This document shows, one piece after another, positions 52,886 through 61,323 of a stretch of 64,000 bases of DNA (positions are counted from its first letter, which is position 1; every line of letters begins with the position of its first letter). The notes under the pieces were generated by a model. That model made no database searches. It was not told where the DNA came from and saw nothing but the letters and a program-made list of their open reading frames with translations. Origin of the DNA: Mangrovibrevibacter kandeliae. GTDB lineage: Bacteria; Pseudomonadota; Alphaproteobacteria; Rhizobiales; Rhizobiaceae. The DNA lies in NCBI RefSeq assembly GCF_024519155.1, contig NZ_JANIFJ010000001.1:62001-126000 (forward strand), in the 5' to 3' direction. The translations under genes were made by a program, and so were the position numbers.

Positions 52886-53682
52886 GGCGCAACGGTCCGC
52901 TGGCGCTCGCCTTCCACTGCTTCGTCGTGCTGTTCACGGTCGCGCCGATCCTCGTCGTCTGCGTCGTCGCGTTCACGCCGAACGGCTACCTGTCGCTGCC
53001 GACCAGCGGGCTCTCGCTGCGCTGGTTCAGGACGCTCGCGGAGCGGCCGGAATTCCTGCAGTCCTTCCTCGACAGCCTGTGGCTCGCGGCGCTCGCCTCG
53101 ACGACGGCAGTGTGCCTCGCGGTGCCTGCGGCGCTGGCGATCGGGCGCAACCAGTTCGCCGGCCGCGGGCTCATCCTCAGCCTGTTCCAGTCGCCGCTGA
53201 TGATCCCGCACCTCGTCCTCGGCATCGCGCTGCTGCGCCTCTTCACCGAGACCGGCATCGGGATCTCGGCCTGGGCGCTGTTCTCGGGCCACCTCATCGT
53301 CGTGTTCCCCTTCGCCCTGCGGCTCGTGCTGACCAGTGCCGTCGGCATCGACCGGCAGATCGAGAATGCTGCTGTCTCGCTCGGGGCCGCGCGCTGGACG
53401 ACCTTCCGACGGGTGACGCTGCCCCTGATCCTGCCAGGCGTCGTGTCGGGGTGGATCCTCTGCTTCATCCAGAGCTTCGACGAGGTGACGATGAGCGTCT
53501 TCGTCTCGACGCCACAGACGACGACGCTCCCGGTGCGGCTCTTCCTCTACATCCAGGACAACATCGATCCGCTCGTCGCCGCGGTCTCGGCGATCCTCAT
53601 CATGGGCACCGTCCTCGTGATGATCGTCCTCGACAGGGTCTTCGGGATGGAGCGCCTTCTGGTCGGGCCCGGCCGCAGCTAG
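52882..53682 (+). CDS. PotC-like ABC transporter permease
   Basis: This 266-aa permease is the second channel subunit. Its EAA loop reads ENAAVSLGAARWTTFRRVTL. It starts by ATGA overlap with the PotB-like gene. A conserved SFDEVTMSVF motif after the EAA loop is typical of PotC-type permeases. The oxidase genes follow after 31 nt, so uptake and oxidation are likely one transcript. Confidence 0.9.
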   Translation: MRRNGPLALAFHCFVVLFTVAPILVVCVVAFTPNGYLSLPTSGLSLRWFRTLAERPEFLQSFLDSLWLAALASTTAVCLAVPAALAIGRNQFAGRGLILSLFQSPLMIPHLVLGIALLRLFTETGIGISAWALFSGHLIVVFPFALRLVLTSAVGIDRQIENAAVSLGAARWTTFRRVTLPLILPGVVSGWILCFIQSFDEVTMSVFVSTPQTTTLPVRLFLYIQDNIDPLVAAVSAILIMGTVLVMIVLDRVFGMERLLVGPGRS

Positions 53683-53713
53683 CCGGCTCTGGGGCTATCG
53701 AAAGAACAAGACA

Positions 53714-54832
53714 ATGCAGAACGATTACGATTTTGCCGTCGTCGGAGGCGGGCTGGTCGGCGCTGCCGTCGCCTACGGCCTCGGCAAGCGCGGGCTGAAG
53801 GTCCTGATGCTGGACGAAGGCGACGTCGCCAAGCGTGCCTCGCGCGGCAACTTCGCCCTGGTCTGGGTCCAGAGCAAGGGGCTCGGAATGCCCCGCTACG
53901 CCACCTGGACGCGGGCCTCGTCCGACCACTGGCCCGGTTTCGCCGCTGAGCTGCGCGAGGTCGCCGGCTTCGATCTCGCCTATCGCCGGCCCGGCGGCTT
54001 TCACCTCGTGCTGTCGCAGGACGAACTCGAACGGCGCGCCGCGTCCATCCAGCGCCTGCACAACCAGGACGAGGTCGAGCCGTATCACATCGAGGTGCTC
54101 GATGGAGACGAGATCCGCCGGCGGTTGCCCGAGGCCGGGCCGGAGGTCGCGGGCGGCACCTATTGCGCGCTCGACGGCGACGTCAACTCGCTGAAGCTCT
54201 TCCGTGCCATGCACGCAGGCTTCGTCCGGAACGGCGGGAGCTACCGCAACGGCGCGCTGGTCGACCGGATCGAGGCGGGCGACGGGGGCTATCGCCTCGT
54301 CACGCCGGATGGCGCCCACACCGCCGACCGGGTCGTGCTCGCCGCCGGCCTCGACAACCCGCGGCTCGGCGCGATGGTCGGGCTCGACGTGCCCGTGCGC
54401 CCGCTCCGCGGCCAGGTCATCGTCACCGAGAAGACCGCCCCCTTCCTCGACATGCCGCTGTCGACCATCCGTCAGACCGACGAGGGCGGCGTGATGATCG
54501 GCGACAGTCAGGAGGAGGCGGACGACCACGATGTGATGCGACCCGGCATCAACGCGGTAATGGCCGACCGGGCGGTGCGCATGTTTCCGCGGCTCGGCCG
54601 CCTCAACGTGGTGCGCACCTGGTCGGCGCTTCGCGTCTACAGCCGCGACGGCTTCCCGATCTACGAGGAGTCCCCCAGCCATCCCGGCGCCTACGTCGTC
54701 ACCTGCCACTCCGGTGTCACGCTGGCCGCCGCCCATTCGCAGATCCTCGCCGGCAAGCTCGCCGACGGCGGTCTCACGTCCGACTTCGACGACTTCTCCG
54801 CACGGAGGTTCCATGTATCAGCGGCTTCCTGA
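53714..54832 (+). CDS. FAD amino-acid/opine dehydrogenase, beta (DAO) subunit
   Basis: This 372-aa FAD enzyme of the D-amino-acid oxidase fold has dinucleotide motif VVGGGLVGAAVAYGLGKRG near residue 8 and a SRGNFALVWVQSKG segment in place of the usual Asn-Gly loop. The C-terminal FAD part is YVVTCHSGVTLAAAHSQIL. This pattern matches OoxB/NoxB and the beta subunit of D-hydroxyproline dehydrogenase, which need a small [2Fe-2S] and an alpha FAD subunit. Both follow at once. The ATG has a weak ribosome site (GAAAGAACAAGACA). Confidence 0.87.
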   Translation: MQNDYDFAVVGGGLVGAAVAYGLGKRGLKVLMLDEGDVAKRASRGNFALVWVQSKGLGMPRYATWTRASSDHWPGFAAELREVAGFDLAYRRPGGFHLVLSQDELERRAASIQRLHNQDEVEPYHIEVLDGDEIRRRLPEAGPEVAGGTYCALDGDVNSLKLFRAMHAGFVRNGGSYRNGALVDRIEAGDGGYRLVTPDGAHTADRVVLAAGLDNPRLGAMVGLDVPVRPLRGQVIVTEKTAPFLDMPLSTIRQTDEGGVMIGDSQEEADDHDVMRPGINAVMADRAVRMFPRLGRLNVVRTWSALRVYSRDGFPIYEESPSHPGAYVVTCHSGVTLAAAHSQILAGKLADGGLTSDFDDFSARRFHVSAAS

Positions 54833-55115
54833 GCCCGGCGGCATGCCGATCCCCTTCACCCTCGACGGCCGGCGGCTCGAGGGCCGCGCCGGAGACACCG
54901 TCGCCGCCGCACTGCTGGCGGCCGGAGTCGAGACGTGCCGCACGAGCGCCGTCGGCGGTGCTCCGCGCGCGCCCTATTGCATGATGGGCGTCTGCTTCGA
55001 GTGCCTCGTGACGATCGACGGCGTCGGCAACCGCCAGGGCTGCCTCGTGCCGCTGCAGGCCGGCATGGCGGTCGAGACCCAGCTCGGGCACGGCAAGCGG
55101 GAGCTGGCGCGATGA
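54813..55115 (+). CDS. (2Fe-2S) small subunit of the dehydrogenase (gamma)
   Basis: This 100-aa ferredoxin-like protein has four Cys in the order C-x4-C-x2-C-x11-C (APYCMMGVCFECLVTIDG then QGC), the [2Fe-2S] set of the OoxX/HcnA-type electron-transfer subunit. The N-terminus PIPFTLDGRRLEGRAGDTVA is the usual ubiquitin-like start. It overlaps the beta gene by 20 nt with GGAGG inside that gene, and overlaps the alpha gene by 4 nt, which implies tight translational coupling. Confidence 0.88.
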   Translation: MYQRLPEPGGMPIPFTLDGRRLEGRAGDTVAAALLAAGVETCRTSAVGGAPRAPYCMMGVCFECLVTIDGVGNRQGCLVPLQAGMAVETQLGHGKRELAR

Positions 55116-56548
55116 ACACGCTGAACGAGGTTTCCGAACTCGCCGCCGCCTACGATCTCGTCGTGATCGGCGCAGGACCGGCGGGCATGGCCGCGGCGAC
55201 GCTCGCCGCCGGAGCCGGGGTGTCGTGCCTTCTCGTCGACGAGAACCCGGCGCCGGGCGGCCAGATCTATCGCGGCATCGGCTCGACGCCGCTCACCGAG
55301 CGCAGGCTGCTCGGCGAGGAGTACTGGAAGGGCGCGGAGATCGCGTCGGCCTTTGCCGGCAGCGCTGCGAGCTACCTGCCGCAGGCGACCGTCTGGCAGC
55401 TGTCGCCGGAGCGCGAGCTCGGCATCTCCCGGGGCGGGCGGACCCGGATGATCCGGGCGACGCGCGTGATCATGGCGACCGGCGCGCTGGAGCGGCCGTT
55501 TCCGATCCCGGGCTGGACGCTGCCCGGCGTGATGACCGCTGGCGCTGCGCAGATCCTCCTGAAGACGGCCGGCGTCGCGGTCTCCGGCAAGGTCGTTCTG
55601 GCGGGCACCGGACCGCTGCTGTGGCTCATCGCCGCCCAGTACCTCGCCGCCGGCAAGCGCTTCGATGCGATCCTCGACACGACCCCGAAGGGAAGCTGGC
55701 GCAAGGCGCTGTCGGAGCTGCCTCGCTTCCTCGCCTCGCCCTACCTGCGCAAGGGACTGCGGCTGATGGCGACCGTGCGCGGCAGCGCCAGGGTCATCTC
55801 CGGCGTCACCGCGCTCGCCGCAGAGGGCTCGGACCATCTCACGCAGGTCCGTTACACCGTCGCTGGACGAGAGAGCGTCATCGACGCCGACCATCTTCTG
55901 CTGCATCAGGGGGTGGTCCCGAACATCAACATGGCCAGCGCCAGCGGTTGCGCCATCGACTGGGACGACGAGCAGCTCGCCTTCGTGCCGCGGGTGGACG
56001 CGTGGGGCGCCACCAGCGTCGGCGGGATCGCGATCGCCGGCGACGGGGCCGGGATCGCAGGCGCAGAGGCGGCGGCCGAGCGCGGCCGCCTCGCCGCGCT
56101 CGATGCGCTGGCGGCGCTCGGCAGGATCACGCCGGAGGAGAAGGCGCGCCGCGCGGCGCCGATCCGTGCGATCGTCGCGCGGTACGACCGGGGGCGGGCC
56201 TTCCTCGACCGGCTCTACCGGCCGGCGGAGCAGTTCCGTGTCGCCACCGATGCAACCGTCGCCTGCCGCTGCGAGGAGGTCACCGGGGGCCAGATCCGCG
56301 ACGTCGTCGCCAACCTCAACGTGCTCGGGCCGAACCAGCTGAAGTCGTTCCTGCGCTGCGGGATGGGCCCGTGCCAGGGACGCCTCTGCGGCCTCACCGT
56401 CACCGAGACGATCGCCCGCACGCGCGGCGTCGATCCGGCAGAAGTCGGCTACTACCGTCTGCGCGCCCCGGTGAAGCCGATCACGCTCGCCGAGCTCGCG
56501 ACGCTCGAGCACAGCGAGGCCGAGATCAAGACGGTGGCCCGGGGCTGA
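55112..56548 (+). CDS. FAD/NAD dehydrogenase alpha subunit with BFD-like Fe-S end
   Basis: This 478-aa flavoprotein is the alpha subunit (OoxA/NoxA/HcnB type). The first dinucleotide motif is VVIGAGPAGMAAATLAAGAG, followed by ENPAPGGQIYRG. A second Rossmann site lies at VVLAGTGPLLWLIAAQYLAAG. The last ~100 residues carry a BFD-like [2Fe-2S] site: CRCEEVTGGQI then RCGMGPCQGRLCG. It would take electrons from the beta subunit via gamma and pass them to an acceptor, probably the respiratory chain. ATG 55112 overlaps gamma. Confidence 0.88.
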   Translation: MNTLNEVSELAAAYDLVVIGAGPAGMAAATLAAGAGVSCLLVDENPAPGGQIYRGIGSTPLTERRLLGEEYWKGAEIASAFAGSAASYLPQATVWQLSPERELGISRGGRTRMIRATRVIMATGALERPFPIPGWTLPGVMTAGAAQILLKTAGVAVSGKVVLAGTGPLLWLIAAQYLAAGKRFDAILDTTPKGSWRKALSELPRFLASPYLRKGLRLMATVRGSARVISGVTALAAEGSDHLTQVRYTVAGRESVIDADHLLLHQGVVPNINMASASGCAIDWDDEQLAFVPRVDAWGATSVGGIAIAGDGAGIAGAEAAAERGRLAALDALAALGRITPEEKARRAAPIRAIVARYDRGRAFLDRLYRPAEQFRVATDATVACRCEEVTGGQIRDVVANLNVLGPNQLKSFLRCGMGPCQGRLCGLTVTETIARTRGVDPAEVGYYRLRAPVKPITLAELATLEHSEAEIKTVARG

Positions 56549-56549
56549 C

Positions 56550-57674
56550 ATGGCGACCAGCGACGTCCTCGTCATCGGCGGCGGCCTGCATGGCTGCTCG
56601 GCCGCGCTGCAGCTGTCGATGCGCGGCCTGTTGGTGCGGCTGATCGAGAAGGACTATCCGGGTCGGCATGCCTCCGGCGTCAATGCCGGCGGCGTGCGCC
56701 GGCTCGGACGCGCGATGCCGGAGGTCCCGCTCTCCATCGCCTCGATGGAGCTCTGGCATCGGATCGAGGACCTCGTCGACGACGACTGCGGCTTCGAGAG
56801 CCACGGTCAGATCAAGGTCGCGGAGAGCGAAGCCGATCTCGCGCTCTGCCGGGCTCGCGCACGGGAGCTCATGGACGCCGGGTTCGACCACGAGGAGGTC
56901 ATCGGGCAGAGCGAGCTGCGCGAGCTTCTGCCGGCGGTCGCCGAGCACTGCGTCGGGGGCCTGATCTCGCGGGCCGACGGCGCGGCGCTGCCCTTCAGGA
57001 CGGTGCAGGCCTTCCGCAACAAGGCGGCGCGATTGGGCGCCGACATCGTGGAGGGGTGCGGAACGGCCACCGTCGAGCGTCGCGATGGCGTCTGGACGGC
57101 GACGCTCGCCGACGGCACCCGACATTCGGCGCCGGTGCTGGTGAACGCGGCCGGCGCCTGGGCCGGCACCATCGCCGCGGCCGCCGGCGAACCGGTGCCG
57201 CTCGAGGTCGTGGCCCCGATGCTGATGATCACCGAACGTCGCCCGCACTTCCTGACGCCCGTGGTCGGCGCGACCTCGCGCACGCTGTCCTTCAAGCAGT
57301 TCGCCAACGGCACGGTGCTGATCGGAGGCGGCTATCTCGGCCGCGCCGATCCCGCGAGCAACCGCACCGAACTCGACTACGTCAAGCTCGGCGAAAACGC
57401 CCGGACGGCGAGGGAGCTGTTTCCGGTGATGCGGGACGCGCGTCTCGTCCGGGCCTGGGCCGGCATCGAGGCGCGCATGGCCGACGGCATCCCGGTGATC
57501 GGGCCGAGCGGGACGCAGGAGGGGCTGTTCCACTCCTTCGGCTACTCGCTGCACGGCTTCCAGCTCGGGCCGATCTGCGGCGCGATCATCGCGGAGCTCG
57601 TCGTGTCCGGGCGCACCAACCTGCCGATCGAGCCCTTTTCGATCGGCCGCTTCGCCGCCGCAGCGGCCGCCTGA
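56550..57674 (+). CDS. FAD-dependent amino-acid oxidase/dehydrogenase (DadA-like)
   Basis: This 374-aa enzyme is a second DAO-fold flavoprotein. FAD motif VLVIGGGLHGCSAALQLS starts at residue 5, and the NAGGVRRLGRAMPEVPLS segment is like sarcosine/glycine oxidases. The C-terminus has FHSFGYSLHGFQLGP. It starts 1 nt after the alpha subunit stop (TGA C ATG). It may oxidise the amine product of the first dehydrogenase or a related substrate. No covalent FAD Cys was recognised. Confidence 0.84.
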   Translation: MATSDVLVIGGGLHGCSAALQLSMRGLLVRLIEKDYPGRHASGVNAGGVRRLGRAMPEVPLSIASMELWHRIEDLVDDDCGFESHGQIKVAESEADLALCRARARELMDAGFDHEEVIGQSELRELLPAVAEHCVGGLISRADGAALPFRTVQAFRNKAARLGADIVEGCGTATVERRDGVWTATLADGTRHSAPVLVNAAGAWAGTIAAAAGEPVPLEVVAPMLMITERRPHFLTPVVGATSRTLSFKQFANGTVLIGGGYLGRADPASNRTELDYVKLGENARTARELFPVMRDARLVRAWAGIEARMADGIPVIGPSGTQEGLFHSFGYSLHGFQLGPICGAIIAELVVSGRTNLPIEPFSIGRFAAAAAA

Positions 57675-57731
57675 GCCAGGCTTTCCCGCCGGTCATCACC
57701 GGCACCTCCAGCGACCACGAAAGGACAACAG

Positions 57732-58076
57732 ATGGTCAAGCGCATTCTCCAGACCCCGATCATGCACCGCATGGTGGAGCACAACGGCGTCGTCTATCTC
57801 GGCGGCATCGTCGCCGACGACCGCAGCCAGTCGATGGGCGGCCAGACGGCCCAGATCTGCGAGAAGATCGATGCGCTGCTCGCCGAGGCGGGCACCGACA
57901 AGACCAGGCTCCTGACGGCGATGCTCTACATCACGGACATGAGCCAGAAGGACGCGATGAACCAGTCCTGGACGCGCTGGATCGAAGCCGGCGACCTGCC
58001 GACTCGCGCCACGATCGGTGTCGCCGATCTCGGCAAGGACATCCTGATCGAGATCGTGGTGAGCGCGGCGGTCTAG
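57732..58076 (+). CDS. RidA-family imine/enamine deaminase
   Basis: This 114-aa protein of the YjgF/YER057c/UK114 family hydrolyses enamine/imine products to keto acids. The VYLGGIVADDRSQSMGGQTAQ region, LTAMLYITDM and TRATIGVADLGKDILIEIVVSA are typical; the Arg that binds the carboxylate is in PTRATIG. It is the last gene of the operon, 57 nt after the DadA-like gene and behind AAAGGACAACAG. Amine oxidation upstream would supply its imine substrate. Confidence 0.93.
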   Translation: MVKRILQTPIMHRMVEHNGVVYLGGIVADDRSQSMGGQTAQICEKIDALLAEAGTDKTRLLTAMLYITDMSQKDAMNQSWTRWIEAGDLPTRATIGVADLGKDILIEIVVSAAV

Positions 58077-58235
58077 GCTACCGTCGCAAGCGGCGCTCGT
58101 CTTCGGGCGGCGCGGCCGGCGCTTGCACGACAGGCGGCCCTTCCGACCGCGGTGACGCGGCGGGCCCCACACGGGGAGCTGCTGCCCGGGTCCGACAGGG
58201 CGGACAGGCAGCCGCGGCAGGGACGTCGACATGCA

Positions 58236-58261
58236 GAAGGCCGGGCTTGCGCCCGGCCTTC
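58236..58261. terminator. Hairpin between convergent ridA and glpV
   Basis: A perfect 11-bp stem GAAGGCCGGGC / GCCCGGCCTTC with a 4-nt loop, with no long T run on either strand. It lies between two convergent operons and likely ends both. Confidence 0.75.
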
Positions 58262-58284
58262 GTCTCGTGTCCGACCCCGCGCGG

Positions 58285-60036
58285 TCAGTTCGACGTCTTG
58301 GTCGCCGCCTCGGAGTCCTGCCAGCTCTTCACCAGCTCGTCATAGTTGACGGTGACCGGCTTTTCCTTCTCGTTCTCGACCTTGGGCTGGGGCGCGATGT
58401 TGCCATCCTTCTTGGCCTCCGCGACCCAGTAGTCCATGTCGTGCTCCTCGTTCAGCTTCGGGCCGATGTCGCCCTGAATGCCGGCCCGCTCGAGGCGCTC
58501 CATCACCTTTTCCTGGTCGGCGCAGAGCGCGTCCATCGCCTCCTGCGGCGTCTTGGCGCCGGAGGCGGCGTCGCCGATGTTCTGCCACCAGAGCTGGGCG
58601 AGCTTCGGGTAGTCCGGGACGTTGGTTCCGGTCGGAGTCCACTGCACGCGGGCCGGCGAGCGGTAGAACTCGATCAGGCCGCCGAGCTTCGGCGCGCGCT
58701 CGGTGAACGACTTGTCGCGGATGGTGGAGTCGCGGATGAAGGTGAGGCCGACATGGCTCTTCTTCACGTCCACCGTCTTGGAGGTGACGAACTGGGCGTA
58801 GAGCCAGGCGGCCTTCGCCCGGTCGACCGGGGTCGACTTCATCAGCGTCCAGGAGCCGACGTCCTGGTAGCCGAGCTTCATGCCGTCCTTCCAGTAGACG
58901 CCGTGCGGCGAGGGCGCGACGCGCCACTTCGGCGTGCCGTCCTCGTTGACGACCGGCAGGCCTTCCTTGGCCATGTCGGCGGTGAAGGCGGTGTACCAGA
59001 AGATCTGCTGGGCGATGTTGCCCTGCGCCGGCACCGGACCCGATTCGGAGAAGGTCATGCCCTGCGCCTCGGCCGGCGCGTAAGCCTTCAGCCAGTCGAG
59101 ATACTTGGCGATCGAGTAGACGGCCGCCGGGCCGTTGGTGTCGCCGCCGCGCGCGACGCACGAGCCGGTCGGCTGGCTCTTGTCGTTGACGCGGATGCCC
59201 CATTCATCGACCGGCTTGCCGTTCGGCAGGCCCTTATCGCCGTTGCCGGCCATCGACAGCCAGGCGTCGGTGAAACGCCAGCCGAGCGATGGATCCTTCT
59301 TGCCGTAGTCCATGTGGCCGTAGACCTTCTTGCCGTCCGCCTCGCGGCCGGTGAAGAATTCGGCAATGTCCTCATAGGCCGACCAGTTGACGGGGACGCC
59401 GAGGTCGTAGCCGTACTTGGCCTTGAAGTCGGCCTTGTTCTTCTCGTCGTTGAACCAGTCGTAGCGGAACCAGTAGAGGTTGGCGAACTGCTGGTCCGGC
59501 AGCTGGTACATCTCGCCGTCCGGCGCGGTGGTGAACGACTTGCCGATGAAGTCGTCGATGTCGAGCATCGGATTGGTGACGTCCTTGCCCTCGTTCTTCA
59601 TCCAGTCGGTCAGGCTGCGCACCTGGCCGTAGCGCCAGTGGGTGCCGATGAAGTCGGAATCGTTGACCCAGCCGTCATAGAGGTTCTGGCCGGTCTGCAT
59701 CTGGGTCTGGATTTTCTCGACGACGTCACCCTCCTGGATGATGTCGTGGACGACCTTGATCCCGGTGATCGCCGTGAAGGCGGGGGCGAGCGTCTTCGAC
59801 TCGTAGGCGTGCGTCGTGAGCGATTCGGAGACGACGTGGATCTCCATGCCCTGGAAGGGCTTGGCGGCGTCGACGAACCACTGCATCTCCTTTTCCTGGT
59901 CGGCGCGCGAGAGCGTCGACAGGTCCTTGATCTCGGTGTCGAGGAACTGCTTGGCCTCGTCCATGCCGGCCAGCGCCGGACCGCTCGCCAGTGCGACGGC
60001 CAAGAGCGCCGTCGAGCCCCAAAGAATGCGCTTCAT
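58285..60036 (-). CDS. glpV: Glycerol ABC transporter substrate-binding protein GlpV
   Basis: This 583-aa periplasmic protein has a signal peptide (residues ~1-24, ILWGSTALLAVALASGPALA). It is a large type-II solute-binding protein of the size and pattern of rhizobial GlpV: MDEAKQFLDTEIKDLSTLSR start, YDGWVNDSDFIGTHWRYGQV and ALCADQEKVMERLERAG near the end. GlpSTPQUV imports glycerol in Rhizobium leguminosarum. ATG 60036 has GGGAGGG. A gap of 109 nt containing a hairpin separates it from glpU. Confidence 0.88.
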   Translation of the reverse strand: MKRILWGSTALLAVALASGPALAGMDEAKQFLDTEIKDLSTLSRADQEKEMQWFVDAAKPFQGMEIHVVSESLTTHAYESKTLAPAFTAITGIKVVHDIIQEGDVVEKIQTQMQTGQNLYDGWVNDSDFIGTHWRYGQVRSLTDWMKNEGKDVTNPMLDIDDFIGKSFTTAPDGEMYQLPDQQFANLYWFRYDWFNDEKNKADFKAKYGYDLGVPVNWSAYEDIAEFFTGREADGKKVYGHMDYGKKDPSLGWRFTDAWLSMAGNGDKGLPNGKPVDEWGIRVNDKSQPTGSCVARGGDTNGPAAVYSIAKYLDWLKAYAPAEAQGMTFSESGPVPAQGNIAQQIFWYTAFTADMAKEGLPVVNEDGTPKWRVAPSPHGVYWKDGMKLGYQDVGSWTLMKSTPVDRAKAAWLYAQFVTSKTVDVKKSHVGLTFIRDSTIRDKSFTERAPKLGGLIEFYRSPARVQWTPTGTNVPDYPKLAQLWWQNIGDAASGAKTPQEAMDALCADQEKVMERLERAGIQGDIGPKLNEEHDMDYWVAEAKKDGNIAPQPKVENEKEKPVTVNYDELVKSWQDSEAATKTSN

Positions 60037-60061
60037 GTCAAACCCTCCCGTGTCGTTGCCC

Positions 60062-60082
60062 GGCCGATCCTCCCGATCGGCC
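60062..60082 (-). terminator. Intercistronic hairpin between glpU and glpV
   Basis: A perfect 8-bp stem GGCCGATC / GATCGGCC with a 5-nt loop, without a T run. It lies in the only large gap of the glp operon, just upstream of glpV. Confidence 0.5.
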
Positions 60083-60145
60083 TGCCGGTCGTGATGCCGC
60101 ACTGGACGCGCGACCGGCGGCGCGCCCCGGCAGTTCCGCCCCCGG

Positions 60146-60430
60146 CTAGACCAGCCGGAAGACGAGAATGAAGAAGGCCGCGCAGGGAATCAGCGCGTAC
60201 CACAGCGGCAGTTCCGTGCCCCACAGCCAGCCGAGGCAGATGAAGGCCGAGCCGAGCAGCGACACGAACAGGCGGTCGCCGCGGGTCGTCTCGAAGTTGA
60301 GGATGCCGACCCTCGGGGTGCCGCCGGGCACGGCCCATTCCCAGACGCCCATGCCGACGAGCATCAGGACGATCGCGACGAAGAAGATCGCCGTCGGCCA
60401 GGTCCAGGCCATCCAGGTGAGGTCGATCAT
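60146..60430 (-). CDS. glpU: Small membrane protein of the glycerol transporter (DUF2160, GlpU)
   Basis: This 94-aa protein has about three hydrophobic segments: AWTWPTAIFFVAIVLMLVGM at the N-terminus, SLLGSAFICLGWLWG, and PLWYALIPCAAFFILVFRLV at the end. The loop VPGGTPRVGILNFETTRGDR between helices is the DUF2160 signature. In the rhizobial glp operon the small GlpU gene lies between the permease glpQ and glpV, as here. Its exact role in the transporter is not known. The start ATG overlaps the glpQ stop (ATGA). Confidence 0.85.
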   Translation of the reverse strand: MIDLTWMAWTWPTAIFFVAIVLMLVGMGVWEWAVPGGTPRVGILNFETTRGDRLFVSLLGSAFICLGWLWGTELPLWYALIPCAAFFILVFRLV

Positions 60431-61323
60431 CACACCCTCCCCAGGGCGAAGCCCTTGGCGATGTAGTTGCGCACGAACCAGATCACGACCGCGCCGGGGA
60501 TGATGGTGAGCGCGCCGGCGGCCGCGAGGAGCCCCCAGTCCATGCCGGCCGCCGAGACGGTGCGGGTCATGATCGCGGCGATCGGCTTGGCCGCCGTCAC
60601 CGTCAGCGTGCGGGCGAGCAGGAGCTCGACCCAGGAGAACATGAAGCAGAAGAAGGCGGCGACACCGATACCGCTGGCGATCAGCGGCATGAAGATCCGG
60701 ACGAAGAAGCGCGGGAACGAATAGCCGTCGATGTAGGCGGTCTCGTCGATCTCCTTCGGGACACCCGACATGAAGCCCTCCAGAATCCACACCGCCAGCG
60801 GCACGTTGAACAGGCAATGGGCGAGCGCCACCGCGATGTGCGTGTCGATCAGGCCGAAGGCCGAGTAGAGCTGGAAGAAGGGCAGGGCGAAGACGGCCGG
60901 CGGCGCCATCCGGTTGGTCAGGAGCCAGAAGAACAGGTGCTTGTCGCCGAGGAAGCGGTAACGCGAGAAGGCGTAGGCCGCCGGCAGCGCCGCCGCCACC
61001 GAGATCACCATGTTCATCAACACGTAGATCAGCGAGTTGACGTAGCCCGAATACCAGGACGGGTCGGTGAAGATCGTCGCGTAGTTCTTCAGCGTCGGAT
61101 GGTTCGGGACGAGCGTCATCGTCGTCACGATCTCCTGGTTCGTCTTGAAGCTCATGTTGACGAGCCAGTAGATCGGCAGGAGCAGGAAGAGGATGTAGAG
61201 GATCGGGATCAGCGCCTTCGGCCGGAAGCGCCCGCTCGCCGCATGCTCGCGCGCCGACAGCGCCGTCTCAGAGCGAGGTTCGGCGGGCAGCGCGCCGGCC
61301 GCAGTGGTCGCCTGGTCGCTCAT
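60430..61323 (-). CDS. glpQ: Glycerol ABC transporter permease GlpQ
   Basis: This 297-aa permease belongs to the MalG-type. The first helix is LIPILYILFLLLPIYWLVNM, NMSFKTNQEIVTT follows, and the EAA loop is PKEIDETAYIDGYSFPRFF. The start ATG 61323 overlaps the glpP stop. The symbol follows the Rhizobium leguminosarum glpSTPQUV naming and is not the E. coli glycerophosphodiesterase glpQ. Confidence 0.88.
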   Translation of the reverse strand: MSDQATTAAGALPAEPRSETALSAREHAASGRFRPKALIPILYILFLLLPIYWLVNMSFKTNQEIVTTMTLVPNHPTLKNYATIFTDPSWYSGYVNSLIYVLMNMVISVAAALPAAYAFSRYRFLGDKHLFFWLLTNRMAPPAVFALPFFQLYSAFGLIDTHIAVALAHCLFNVPLAVWILEGFMSGVPKEIDETAYIDGYSFPRFFVRIFMPLIASGIGVAAFFCFMFSWVELLLARTLTVTAAKPIAAIMTRTVSAAGMDWGLLAAAGALTIIPGAVVIWFVRNYIAKGFALGRV

